Of a stretch of DNA of 64,000 nt, positions 37,596 through 49,853 are shown piece by piece. Under the pieces are notes generated by a model. The model saw only the letters and a list, made by a program, of their open reading frames with translations, was not told the origin of the DNA and did no database searches. How positions within the stretch are numbered: position 1 is the stretch's first letter; each line of letters opens with the position of its first letter. Location of the stretch: the NCBI RefSeq assembly GCF_015832195.1, contig NC_052017.1, positions 12,414,790-12,478,789 on the forward strand, in the 5' to 3' direction. Position numbers and translations under genes: made by a program. Source of the DNA: Motacilla alba alba. Its lineage: Eukaryota > Chordata > Aves > Passeriformes > Motacillidae.

Positions 37596-40194
37596 AACAA
37601 TTCACACATACACAATTCACGTCTCATGAAAAAAAATATTACACCTGAAACATAGTGGTCATCAAATAGTGATGGGGAGAAAAAACTGGTGAAGAATATG
37701 CTATAATTGGAATTTATCCTTCTGCTTTGCAGTATGCTCTGGATGAATTTTATATCAATAGAGAGTTTTGCTGAGCCAAGATAAATAATCACTCAAGTGA
37801 ATGTAGTCAGGCAAGAAAAATCAAAGGCATAGCATTCAGAAGGAAGCACAGGTGTTTTCTGTTCTTAGCAAACCACATGCTTACATACAGTAAAGGTAGC
37901 AGAAATGAGGTCTAGTTTGATGATAATTCGAATATGAAAAAGAAATTATTAGGAAGTCAAGTACAAGTAAGTGATGAGAGACTTCAGTGAAGTCATAAAA
38001 AAGAGTGGAAAACAATCCTCGTTTGGTCTACACAGATATTGTGTGGCTTAAACACTCAAAAATGAAAAATATAATGACACTACAGGTGCTGAAGAGTAAG
38101 AGATCAGCCAGCAGTGATGGGGAAGGTGCCTGACCTAATTCAGGTATCTGTTGCAGCAGCCCAGCTGCATCCACAAAGAATTCCATAGGGGCTAATTTAG
38201 CCTGTCCTCAGGTACCTCATCCTGTCTAGAAAAACTTACTGTATACATCCAGGATATCAGCTGAATCTTTTTTTTGTTGTTTTCCTCCTCTCTGCTGCAC
38301 TCAGAGGATGGATCATTTCAGAAACAATAAATCAGTAACAGCAACTTGTCACACACACACACACACACACACACACAAGAAGTTTACCTTATTTATGAAA
38401 TATTTGGGATTATTAATAATTTTTTACTAAAAAGGGTAGATTAAATTTTCAATGTTCTGTTAAATGAGTAGCATTTCACTCAGGACTGAGGTGCATTCAT
38501 AGAGCCTGAAGCAAAAGCTGGAAGATTGTTCAAAGCAAACCTTCCTCAGCAAATGCAAGGGTTTTTCTTCTATCTCAGCTTGCAATTTTCTCTGTGTTAG
38601 AATCCTCTATTAAATATATATATAGGGCCAAATTCAGAAACATATCATCTGAGATATATTTTAAATTTCTTTACTATGACTATTTAAACACTGTAGCTGG
38701 TAGACAGAAAAAGAACATATTTGGTACAATCCACAGATCAGAGGAACAGAGCCTGTGTTAAAGTGAACCCCCACATTTCCGAAGGAGAGATAAGCGTTCC
38801 TAACTCAAAACAGTTTTTATGTTTAATTTTATGTGACATACAGGACCAAGTAGGGAGGGCAGAATAAGACTTCATCCTATGGTGTAAGACTTTGGGATTT
38901 AAATTGGGACAATATTGTGTTTATCTATTAATTTAATTTTAGATTATTTTAATTTTTTTGCATTTTTCAGCTATATTTTTGCATTAGTGAAAAGATGGTC
39001 TGCATGACCTAAAAGCCAGTTACACTCTTCTACTTCTCTGAATAGAAGGATGTTTCCAAGGGAACCACTTGCAGTCCTGTCATCTGGGCTGTAGCCATTT
39101 AGCCACTGCTACCTTGAATATATTTGAATATATTTTCTCACTCCTTGCAAATTTTCTGAAAGGTTTCTTTCCTTTGTGCCCTCAGACTCACTCACTATCC
39201 GCCCACCCTGCTGCTCTTTTTTCAACAATTTCTTGCTAATATGAACTCTATAACAAAAAGCAAATATAGGCTTTTTTCCACCACAAGCATGTTTTAATTG
39301 CCACAGTGCTGCCAGGCTATGGAAAACCATAACTGTATTCCTACTGCAGCCTTAATGAAGTGACAAATAACTGAGAGTTAAACTGACATCATGATTAACA
39401 CCAAGTGGTATTATTAATGAAATACACAAATCCAGTTTTCCCACCTCAATGCATAACTGTAGGACTGAGGTTAATCACCAATTTTTCTCATTTATGTCTT
39501 CATGCACTGGCCTATTTCTAATTAATAGCTGGAACCTTAGCCCCGACACTTTGCAGTAAAAAGAAAATAAACCAAATATTCAAGAATTAAACAGCTAAAA
39601 CAGATTTACTGAACAGACACATTCCACTTGTGACATTCCACTTGAGGTGTTAATTCCAATTCTTCATTAAATATACTTCCTCCAGAAGTTGCAGGAACCT
39701 GGTAGATGGCCAGGAGGAATGCTTTTTGATGGAGCAGTCTTTCCCAAAATAAGTCTTCCCTCTGCAAATTACACCAGCAGCTGTCAACAGGGACAAATTT
39801 TGTTTAGTAAGCTACAGACTAAGCCTTAGTCCCAAGTACCTGGAGAAGAACAGTCAGATTATTCAATACACATAATGCCAGTGCTGAGTATGCTTAAAGC
39901 ACAGTCTGAAACTTCAGAGCCAATTAAATTCCCCTGTTCACCTCAGAGCTTTGTATCAGACCACAGGTTTGACCCTGAAGGAGTGTCAGCCTTTCACTAC
40001 ACCTAAGGAATGATCAATGTTCAAGATGTGACTTAGAGTTCTGCTGGATCAGGACTGCCATCAGCACTCCTGCAGAGGCCATGTCCCTACACAGGGTTGC
40101 CATGTTTCCTGCCTGCATCCATACATCCACAACAGGCAAGATCTCAAGGCATTTCTCAGGAATAACATCAGTTATTTCCACACTGGTTCTAAGA
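37596..40194. other. no gene recognised
   Basis: AT-rich sequence with a CA microsatellite at 38350. No coding region was recognised. The last part, about 39.7-40.19 kb, is slightly GC-richer and could be additional unrecognised retroviral sequence next to the LTR that follows. Confidence 0.5.
38350..38378. repeat. (CA)14 microsatellite
   Basis: A perfect dinucleotide run of about 14 units. Confidence 0.95.
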
Positions 40195-40643
40195 AATAAA
40201 CCAGGACTGACCTAGAACAGAGGCTAGACAGAGTTAAATAATAAAGTAGTTCTGTTTTTTTTAAAGTCCTCAATGGATAACCTTGGGCAGTACAAGAGCC
40301 CAGCCAGGGCTACACCCAAGATAAACCCAAAATGGTGACAAAATGGACAACCGGTCACAGGGTCTCTCACTATTACAAGTTTTTGTCCATTAGCACATTG
40401 GAGTTAATTGTCCAATTACAGCTCCAGATTATGAAGGCCAATCCTTCTTGCTTTTCTCTCTCCAGTTCACGTTGTTTATGCTCTTGGGCCTAAGATTTGG
40501 GTAATTTCTCCTTGGTCCCCCGCTAGAGAAGGAATTTTTTGTGTACCTACTCTGTGAAGAGAGCTTACTATCTGAAGCTCAGAATTACACACTAAAGCAG
40601 TACAGAATCTGAAAAATATAAAAGCTAAAACCTGAGGCATCAT
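40195..40643. mobile_element. probable solitary LTR
   Basis: A roughly 450-bp block differs in composition from its surroundings. Pieces such as GTCCATTAGCACATTGGAG, GAGTTAATTGTCCAATTACA and CTACTCTGTGAAGAGAGCTT recall songbird LTR sequences, by recollection and not by search. Read on the minus strand it would begin TGATGCCTCAGG at 40643. A TATAAAAG is present at 40618-40625 on the plus strand, so the orientation is not settled. No gag, pol or env motif flanks it, so it is likely a solitary LTR left by recombination. Boundaries are approximate. Confidence 0.5.
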
Positions 40644-43600
40644 ATGCTTCTCAGTTCCCTCAGAAATCATTCCTTAATGTCAATGAAAGACATGACAGGA
40701 TAAATTTCTCCATGGCCTCATCTTCAATTGATGAAGTTCAAGTTTTTTTTCTTGGTAACCAGAAAATAAAATCTTGCATGGAATAAGGTAACGCAGATTG
40801 AATTGCCTTTAAGAAAAGCTTACTTTAATATTTTCCCTGAGAACTATTCAAAGCTGACCAGATTAATCCAATTTAGCAAAGTTAATAAAAAATACCTCAG
40901 CTATAAAAAATGGTATGGCTAATCATCACTTGTCTTATCTTAAAATTTAAATCTCAAGCTTCCTAAAATCAGTTTCAAATGAAACTACTATTTATTAATT
41001 TATATTTTGGAGATAAATTGCAATAGAGTGAATAGTTTGTAAATAATTTATTGGATGGAAGAATAACTAAAGCACATAGGAAACTTAGCAGTTTGGGTCC
41101 CTATGAAAACCAGTTAGACCTACTTGGCTGAATCTGTTCACAGCTTAAAAATATCCCCTCTCCCTTCAGTAATACCATTTTCATAAATCATGTTTAGATT
41201 CCAGATAAGGCTTATTACCTCATTTTCCTATATAGTTGTCCCATTCAATTTCATCAGTCTTTGTTTGTTTACTTGTGGGACATTTTTGTCAGTATTTGCC
41301 TTATTATATTAAAATGACTTGATTATATTTCTTCTTATTGGGGTAAATAGTTTGTGAATTGCTAACAGACCTGTGATACAGCACAGGACAGAAAACAGAT
41401 TTTACACAAAAATTAAACACTTGAAAGAGTTATTAAGAACAAAAAAAAAAAGGAAGAAATGCTCAATAGTTTAGTTTAGTTTGGTTTTGTTTTTGTTTTT
41501 TTTCTGGATAGTCACCCTGCAGAAAAATTATTGAGATGAAAGTGAAACATTTATTAAGTTCCTTCATAATTTTTTTGCTGTGAACTGAAACCCTATCGTA
41601 CTGTGACTCTGTCTCTACCTTAAATATTAAATATGCAAATATCTGTATGTGACCCTCAGTGAAGCCAAATTCCAAATCAGATCATACTGGATATTACTGC
41701 TGTACTTCATACACTGAGGAATCTGTGGAAATGGTTGTGAACTCTTCATTTAGGAGTTGTGGTTATATTAGGTACCCAAATTCTTTTAAGGTGTTGTGAC
41801 TTTTTTTTTTTTTTTTTTTTTAAACTGAAATATGAAGTTAGCACTGTGGATCATGTTGTGTAGAGTGCAAAGCTGTCATGATTCAGAACCTGATGCATCT
41901 GAACCTCATAAAATAGAAGAAGTTTAAGGCTGCTTTCCAGCTTGCAAGATCAGGTCTTGCAGAAGGCACTGTATAAATGGATTATTAACCCTAAATAGTT
42001 ACCTATATTAATACCTGTTCCCACTCTTTTGTCAGGGATCAGGCTGTCAACAGATTAAGTCTTAATACTTAGCAGGGGACCTGTGAGTCAGTTGTCAAGT
42101 GTTTTAGTATTTCCAAAGCTATGGTGAACTGACATACAGCAAACAGAGCCCCTACATGTGGCCAGCCTCAAGCATTCATTGCTTCGGTTTAAGATGGGAA
42201 AAATTGGAAAAATATAATTATTACAAGGGTATCAGATACAGCTGACTGCAATGCTATTGTTTGTACAAAGATTCTGAAAGAATTATTAGGGTAGAAGAAA
42301 GAATAGCATTCCCTGTGCTAGTGTGAGCGACATCCATTGGAATCTGTGAAATTATTTAAGTCTAGGTCAGGATGTGCAAGAGTGCCAATCTAACTGAGCC
42401 ATGTATTGCTGCTAATTGGGGTCCTTGAGTTTTGAAGGCTGTTAGTCTCAGCAAATAAAAAAGCAGGAGCAGAAAAAGTTCTCTCCTGGACTAGATCAAG
42501 TTTATATGATATTGTCCTTGCAAGTAATTATATTGATATAGAAATATATAAAAATCTTCTGCAGGATGCTTGGTCATCTTCAGTCTAAGCTCTGACAAGC
42601 TGTGATAAATCATCACTAAATATAGTATAATGGTAGTTCAAATACTTTCAAAAAATCTTCACATGTAGTCAGTTTGAGCACTTGTTTTTCTCCTTTAAAT
42701 ATGGTCATTTCAACAATGTTAGACAAACGAGTCTCATCAAAGGAATATGAAGATCATCAATAATTTCTTTCTATGTGGCAACAAAGTAAAGTTGGTAAAT
42801 GAAAAAGGCATCACTTATTTGTTAGTGGGACAAGTACTTCCTGCATTCCAGACTATATCATTAAATCAGATTAAAAAAGAAAAAATGACAAAAAGAAACC
42901 AAAGACAACATACATGTTTACTCTCAGAAAAATCTTAGCTTTATTCTGCTTCTGTTAAAGTGCATGTGTCTTATTTCCCAGTTAAAATCCAGAAGAATAA
43001 ACTCTTGCCTTTTCAGCTGCTTATTTTGCTTTCTTGCATTTCTAAGAATGAATCTTCACATAGGGAAATTGAGAAAGTCCCAAGCCCTGATGCTATTCCC
43101 TCAAAGCTTTATTGTTGAAATGTAGCTGGGTGTATTACAAGACCGAACATTCACGGAGATTACACAGCATCTTTGCCTGGACTGAAAATATCACATATAT
43201 TTGTAATATTTCTTTCTTCAGCTTGAGTAAAGCACAGAATCACAAGAATATTTCTTTAATGTGGACAATTTCAATCAGCCAAATGAAAGGATGAGGCTCA
43301 ACTATGTTCCAGTTTCAGAGTTCTGCTTTGAAGTGGTATATGAAGTTGGTCTTGGGTTTTCCTGCCTTGCAAATCTAAGCAGAGATGACTGGTGTCTTAT
43401 TCCTCTGGACTTGTGCAGGAGCAGCTCATCTCCAAGTGTATTACATACCCTTTTTGCTGAACACAGCAGTCCCACAGACTTTTTCCTGCATATCCATGCA
43501 CAGCTTTCTGAAGGTGTTGAATAGCTGGCACTGTGTGCTACCCCTGTACACTCTGGCAATGGTCCTTCTTGAAGGGATCGAATTGGAGGCTGAGCAGCAT

Positions 43601-46600
43601 GCATTTGACTTATTGAAATAATGACATGTGTTCTCACTTTAAAACAAAATTAAACATGTTCATTTTACCCAACAAGAGAGGCATCTGTGTTCAGTAAAGA
43701 CACACAGATTTTTTGTCATAGCCGCTGCAGTGCTGTGAAACATTTATTCAGCTGCCGTTGCTCCACCATCGCTTCATAAAATTCCTCTATTTAGTTGCTG
43801 ACCAGTAACCACAGTAACAATTAAGCATGTTCCTTTCAGCTGGATAATTAAATGCCAAAAAAACTCACCACTCAATATGTAATTCACTCAACATCTTGTT
43901 GTTTGAAGGGACTAGTGTTCACAGATAGGATGGATTGAATTCCTAACAACATCTGGCATGAGCAATGGACTTGGCTGTCTCAGTAATAGCATTACATTCA
44001 TGGTAGGAATGACAGCTAAATGTAGAGAGATGGATGGGCCTTTTCTCTGAAGTGGCAGATTCGTGGTTGCAGCCTAATGAATCAGTGTGTTGTAACCCCT
44101 GGCCATGTACATACTGGCCTGTTGGTAGTGACAAGCTGCATCAGGAGCTCCAGAGCAAATTGTAGTTGTCAGATCTAATGGAGAAAGATGCTGGCTTACA
44201 AGTTACTGGGAAAGCTGAGTATAGTTTCCATTCCAATAATCTGGATCAAAACACTTCCTGATCGCCTTGGTCAATTTATTCTGTCACTTAATTAAACAAA
44301 AAGCATTACAAATCTCCTCAGTAAAAGCAAAGGACAAAAGGAGACTCTTTAACCTTGGGAAAAAAAATCTAAATGTTAGGTCCCAAGTAAAGTTTCTTTT
44401 TCCATAAAATCTGAGTTTGTAGAAAGATTTTGAACAACTATGCAGTTTTTTTGCTCCTGGATGTCCTAATTTTAAAAGTGTTTTCTACTTGAAACCATTG
44501 CTCTCAACAGCTTCCTTCCATCAGACACGCAAAACACTTACTTAAAAACTAAAATTATTTGAACATCTAAATGGATTAGATGATGCTCCAACTCCTGAGG
44601 AAACAATTTTGCAATTAATAGATTAACAATAGTATGTCCTGGTTCTCTATATGCTTCTGATAAACTGAGGGGGGGGCGAAGGGAACACAGATAAAGCAAC
44701 TACAAAAGAGAAGAGGGGGTTTAATATTTTTGTTTGAATTGTGTTCTGCTTAGCAATTAACTGTAAGTGATTGCTGGACTTGGGGTTTTTTCAGGCCTCC
44801 AAGGACACAGATGAGAAATAATAGATGTCTTGAATGTACACTATTGACACTTATCAATATGATCCTTTCCACCTCTTCTTAAATTGCACTACATTAATTA
44901 GCTGAAGTCTAGGAGGAATGATGCCTGAGTGTGCTAGGCTCAACAGACTTGTCCCTTGAGAAATTAATTCAGTATATATGTGTCCATCATTAGCATTTTC
45001 CTGCCTCACTGGTATATATTGTGCTGTACTGTAAAATACCTAAAGCAGAAGCTACTGTGCTGCTGACCATAATATATTCCGCAAAGCTCCAAAAAGTGCA
45101 TTTTAACCAGTCTTCTGTTTGCACATTTTTTTCTGTGTATCTGTTATTAATGTGTGGTGATTCAACTCTACCCATTCGTTTCTCTGCCTATGAGCATTCT
45201 TAAAAATATGTTGATTTGGCTCATGAGCAATCATTTTGCAATTGCATTAGTTTATTTATTTATGAAAAGCACATAAGCTCTTGAGGACTACAGAAGCTGT
45301 TTTCAAAAAAAATCTTAAATCAAGATAAATTAAATAACAACTGGTTTGTTTTTTTTTTTCACAGAAACTGTATTTTCAAAAGATACAGGCTTGTGTTTTA
45401 GGTTTGACAGTGATGTGTCCTGTAGAAGACAATCCTGTAACAACCTTTAATTTATAAACTGTTAAAGTGTGAGAAAATATGTTTGTCCTTAGGGAAATGT
45501 TTTTCTTACTTACCAGATAACATTGTACATTGCAACTCTCAGGAAACTGGCAGAGGTATTAATTACACACGTGCACACGGTCATGTATTGATTGCTCTTG
45601 TTTTACTTCTGTTAGTTAGATTGTTCTGTGTGGCTATTTATTTCAACAATATTAAATCATCCAAAGAATGGTGATTCTTGTGTTTTGACACTGTGTTCTG
45701 AGCCATACAGTAGAACAATTTGAAACTTTTAACTCTTACAAAATGGATTGTGAGATACCTGTGCAGGGTCCTCTTAGAGAGACTTGTCTTCTCACAGTGC
45801 CTGAAACAAGAAGTCTGATAATTGTTGAGAAAAAAAAAAGTAAATAAGAAATATTAATCGATAATCTATCTAATAACAGAAAACACAGGTAAATATCAAA
45901 TTTGAGGTCATGATAGCTGGTCTAAGAATGGATTTTACATGTATTGGAGAAGAAAAACCAAATTGTTTTAGGAAAAAATATCCTTTTTGAAGAAACAGCA
46001 TGTATGTCTATCACCATCTTATCAGATGAAAGTGGTTTATTGTGAAAAGATTTTTTACATAAAACATATTTCTGAAGGAAAAAGCTGTTTCCAAGTAGAA
46101 ACAGAAACTGTCTTTCTAGTTGATCCAAAGAATTTTTATTTCTTCTCTCTTTTGTTGAACTGATGAAAACGTTTGACAATGTTTGAAAATCATTTGACAA
46201 AAGATTTTTCCCTATAAAAGCCTTTGGCAAATATACACTGTGTATTTCCCCCTATTACAAGAGTAATGATGAGCGAATTCATTTGGCTATCACTGATTTC
46301 TAATGGGAGCTGAAGGAAGCAGAGGCACCCTGGCAGGAACCATGAGATTGTAAAGGTCCCACTGATTTTATAATGAGCATTACTGCAGTGAAGCTTTTCT
46401 CACTCTTTTTTTGACACTTTACAGAGTTGATGCTTTTTCACCCTCCCCAGCTCTGGATAGATGTTGGAATAGGTTTGTCAAGGGCATCTCAAAATGAAGT
46501 TAAGTAGCTGCAGGATTCCCTTCTCAGTTTGGCAGGTCAGGAGACAGACTAAAAACATACTTTAAAATGTACTTTAAAAACATACTCTCTGATCTATCTG

Positions 46601-47866
46601 TTCTCGCAGATTTTTGTGAGGAGAAGGATGGAGGTAAGACACTGACCCACAAAATTGAGTAATTTGAGCTGTTCTTACTGGAAGGACCAGTGGAAGTTCA
46701 GGAGTATTGGCAGGTCCAGCCTGCAACTTTCAAAGTTGCATGCAGAGTTAATTTGCTGAACTCTGCATTTTCATAAACTGTCTTTAGAACTATCATCAAG
46801 GCTCTGTATTTTAGACGTTTGATGCTCAATAATTAGATGCAATATATGGAAAAACAAATATTGAAAGAAAGGTGCAAGGCCCATCTCAGCAGAGAGAGTT
46901 CACCCTAGTAATGAAGGAAGATAAATAAAAAGGTTTTGCAGAGCACACAGGACTTTACTGGGAGAGATGGCAGCTGCAGAAAGGAATAGACAAATATCCA
47001 TGGGACTGGATTTCAGGTCACTCTCACATAACAGGAGCTGGAAAGTTAGGAGGTAGAAAAGCTGTGATTCTAAATAGAACATTATTGACATCTATTTGTT
47101 ATTTATTAAAGTGAAGTAGTTAATGAGGCATATTTTACCCTGACTTTAAGATGGGACAGTACATCATACTGGCTGGTGGTGAGGATGTGGGGGATGAGGA
47201 GAACCAGCAAGATTTAATGTCCATTTCAAAGCCTGCTCTGTCAAAATATTTAGCCTGAATAAATACAATTTCATGATTGGCATCTTAGAAGTGTAGCACA
47301 CACAGTATAAAGAATACATAAGCAGGTCTCACAATACTTAGGAGAGCATTTATCTTGTTTTATTTTTAATTAAAGTGGTATTAATAGGGAAAGTGATTAA
47401 ATAGATCACCACCATTTGCAAACTACGGACAAAACAATGATTTAACATTTTTTAAAGTTGATGTGAGTTCACTAGTCTATTTTCTTTTGCTAAGCCATTC
47501 AGTGGATTGTCAAAGTATAATAAGTAATGGCATCTTGGATTATGTTAATTGAGATTTTTTAGTTTATTGAAAATGTCACTTCATAGAAACAAATCAGATT
47601 AGAGTCCAGGAGCACAGTGAACTTCTGAGGAGCTTACACCAGGTGCAAGAGGAAAATAATATCTGGAACAGAGAGTTTGTGAAGGAAAGACTGAGTTCCA
47701 GGTGAAAAGCTTAGAGGGAAGTTAGTTGTAGATTTATTAAATTCAGCAGCTAAATGGTTCCAGGAGCAGAAGACATACCTGAGATGGTATATCCAAACCA
47801 TTTTACCTCTATTGCAAAATGGAGATTGGTTTTTTCTTACATCTAAATAATTTTTCTTATGCATTG
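40644..47866. other. no gene recognised
   Basis: AT-rich sequence with short open frames only. Overlapping frames on both strands at 43.26-43.64 kb (87 and 111 codons) contain no domain. Poly-T at 41.8 kb and a G run at 44.67 kb are the main low-complexity features. Confidence 0.5.
41801..41821. repeat. poly-T run
   Basis: Twenty-one consecutive T residues, which would be poly-A on the minus strand. No retrocopy was recognised on the minus strand upstream of it, that is, at higher coordinates. Confidence 0.95.
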
Positions 47867-47924
47867 TTTATTATTATTGTTATTGTTATTATTACTACTA
47901 CTATTATTATTACTATTACTATTT
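47867..47924. repeat. (TTA)/(CTA)n compound microsatellite
   Basis: Mixed ATT, ACT and GTT triplets over about 58 bases. The plus-strand open frame across it reads as Ile/Thr repeats, which is an artefact of the repeat. Confidence 0.9.
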
Positions 47925-48714
47925 GTACCCTTCTGTATTGTCAATACAATGATGGCTGTTCTGAATTTGATCAGACCCCCAAGAAATTTGGAGGCTGGTT
48001 TCTGAGCTCTTGTGAGAAACATTGTCTACTGATATGTTGACAAAATGTTATGAAATAATTTCTGTGTTTATCTTTCCTTTATACTTCACTATAGACTCTT
48101 ACATCATTTACTAATGTACAAGGACAGCTTCTGGCCTGCTAAATGTTTAGGATGAGGAGAGTAATTTCTTTTATTTGGCTGAAGGAACTGAATTTCTGTT
48201 AAAAATTTGGAGTATAAGTGTCCTGGCTGAAGAATATTCATTCTTCTTTTTAATTCCTGTATTCCAGAAGAAAACATTTAGATGTGAAAGTTACTGTGCT
48301 GCTTTTAGCCTAGATAGAAGCTACCTTAATTCTGAATGTAGCTCTTTGGTTTAGTATCAGTTACCAAAGAACCTTCTCTACTTACATTGCAGGCTGGAGA
48401 ATAGATGTTTTTCTTAAAATAAGAGTACTGGTTGTTCAGTTTGAAGATGTAAATTTTGACAGTAATTTTGGGCAATCATTCACAGATGCCTAAAGGACAC
48501 AAATTACTTGCTTTATTAATTCCTTGTGAAATCTAGGTCATTTCACCAAAGCTGAATATAGCCAAGAATGTTCAGATCTGCTTAAATGTAAGGTCAAACA
48601 ACTTGACTTTTTAATTAAGGGTAAGTAAAATTGCTGCTATTTCAGAAAATGTATTGTTGTACAGAATGTATTTCAGAAAATATATCTATTTGATATGAAC
48701 TTTCTTTCAGGTAT

Positions 48715-48732
48715 TATATATATATATATATG
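48715..48732. repeat. (TA)n microsatellite between near-duplicate flanks
   Basis: About nine TA units. The flanks are similar: TTTCTTTCAGGTATT to the left and TTCTTTCAGGTGTT to the right. This suggests a local duplication around the repeat. Confidence 0.8.
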
Positions 48733-49837
48733 ATATTCTTTCAGGTGTTTGCTACTAATACTTGCGTCTGCTTTCTAATATTTGTCACCCCAAGATGTTT
48801 TAAGATCTGCATTGGCATAACCAGTTTTCCATGCAGAATTACGTGTTCCAATTTAATTAGGAGTAGTAGCTCTTATTGCAATGCCAGCAACAATTTTAAA
48901 CAAATACCAACTCCTGCAGTCTTTTGTGTGCAATTAACTCAAAGCTACAGAAAGAGACCTCATATCCCATGGTGTTCTCAGAGGAAACACTGTCCCATTA
49001 AAGGCTGCATTCCATTGTTTTCTCTGTCACTGAGAAAGCCTTGTTCTAATTGAAAAAGTAGTTAATACAAATTTCTATTCTAATAATGGCTGGGTTTGAA
49101 TCTGGAACAAGTCATTGTTAACAGATGCCACAAGACAAGGCTCTATGTGAGCACCAGAACACTTTAAATCCTATTTGCTCTACAAGTCTCTCATCTTCAA
49201 AGGAAAAAATTGCCAAGTACTTCACTGAATTAACTTTTTTAACATTCCATTGCTTGTCACAGTCTTTTAAGGGCTTCATCACAACATGGCTTATTTTTAA
49301 TACTCATCATGCCTTCTCCATCTCCTTTTGTTTTCTTTTGTTCTCACTGCACAAAATGAGAAATATCACTGGTTTTCTCTTTCTCCTTTGGGTACCTCCT
49401 TTATCAAGATATCAGCCAGTTTCTGGGAATTCTTTTTGCTCTAGCTGCTTCATTTTGGTTAGGATTTGCAGCAGCAAAGGTGACATACTTTGGGGTACAT
49501 GGGTAATGCTCATTGTTTTTTAAATTACCACTGCAAAATTATAGATTTTGTATCATATATTGAACCTCGAGTATCTTCAAAATCTCCTCTGGAAAATTTT
49601 TGGAAAGTCAGCATAGTTAATTAAAGCATTGATTATTCATTTAGGAAAATTTCCTATTTAGGGTGGATCTTGCTGGAAAATCAATAAAAACCCTTGTGTA
49701 CATTGCTAAGTGCCACTATGAACACCGATGTGTTGAACAAAAAAACACTAGCATTTTGTATATATTGCAGATCTGATGAAATATTTCTATAGGGGCAGAT
49801 ACAGTATAGAAGAGAAACGACCTTTTCTTATCAGCTA

Positions 49838-49853
49838 GGGGGGGTGGGGGTGG
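49838..49853 (+). repeat. G-rich run
   Basis: Seven G, T, five G, T, GG. With only two clear long G runs split by single T residues it could fold as a G-quadruplex if the long run is shared between tetrad columns. Confidence 0.7.

Noticed and set aside
43230..43260. CACAGAATCACAAGAAT, resembling a CR1 tail
   Set aside because: No further CR1 3'-end blocks follow on either side, so the match is likely chance.
43261..43637. Frames of 87 and 111 codons on opposite strands
   Set aside because: Mutually overlapping and without domain. This is a slightly GC-richer patch that simply has fewer stops.
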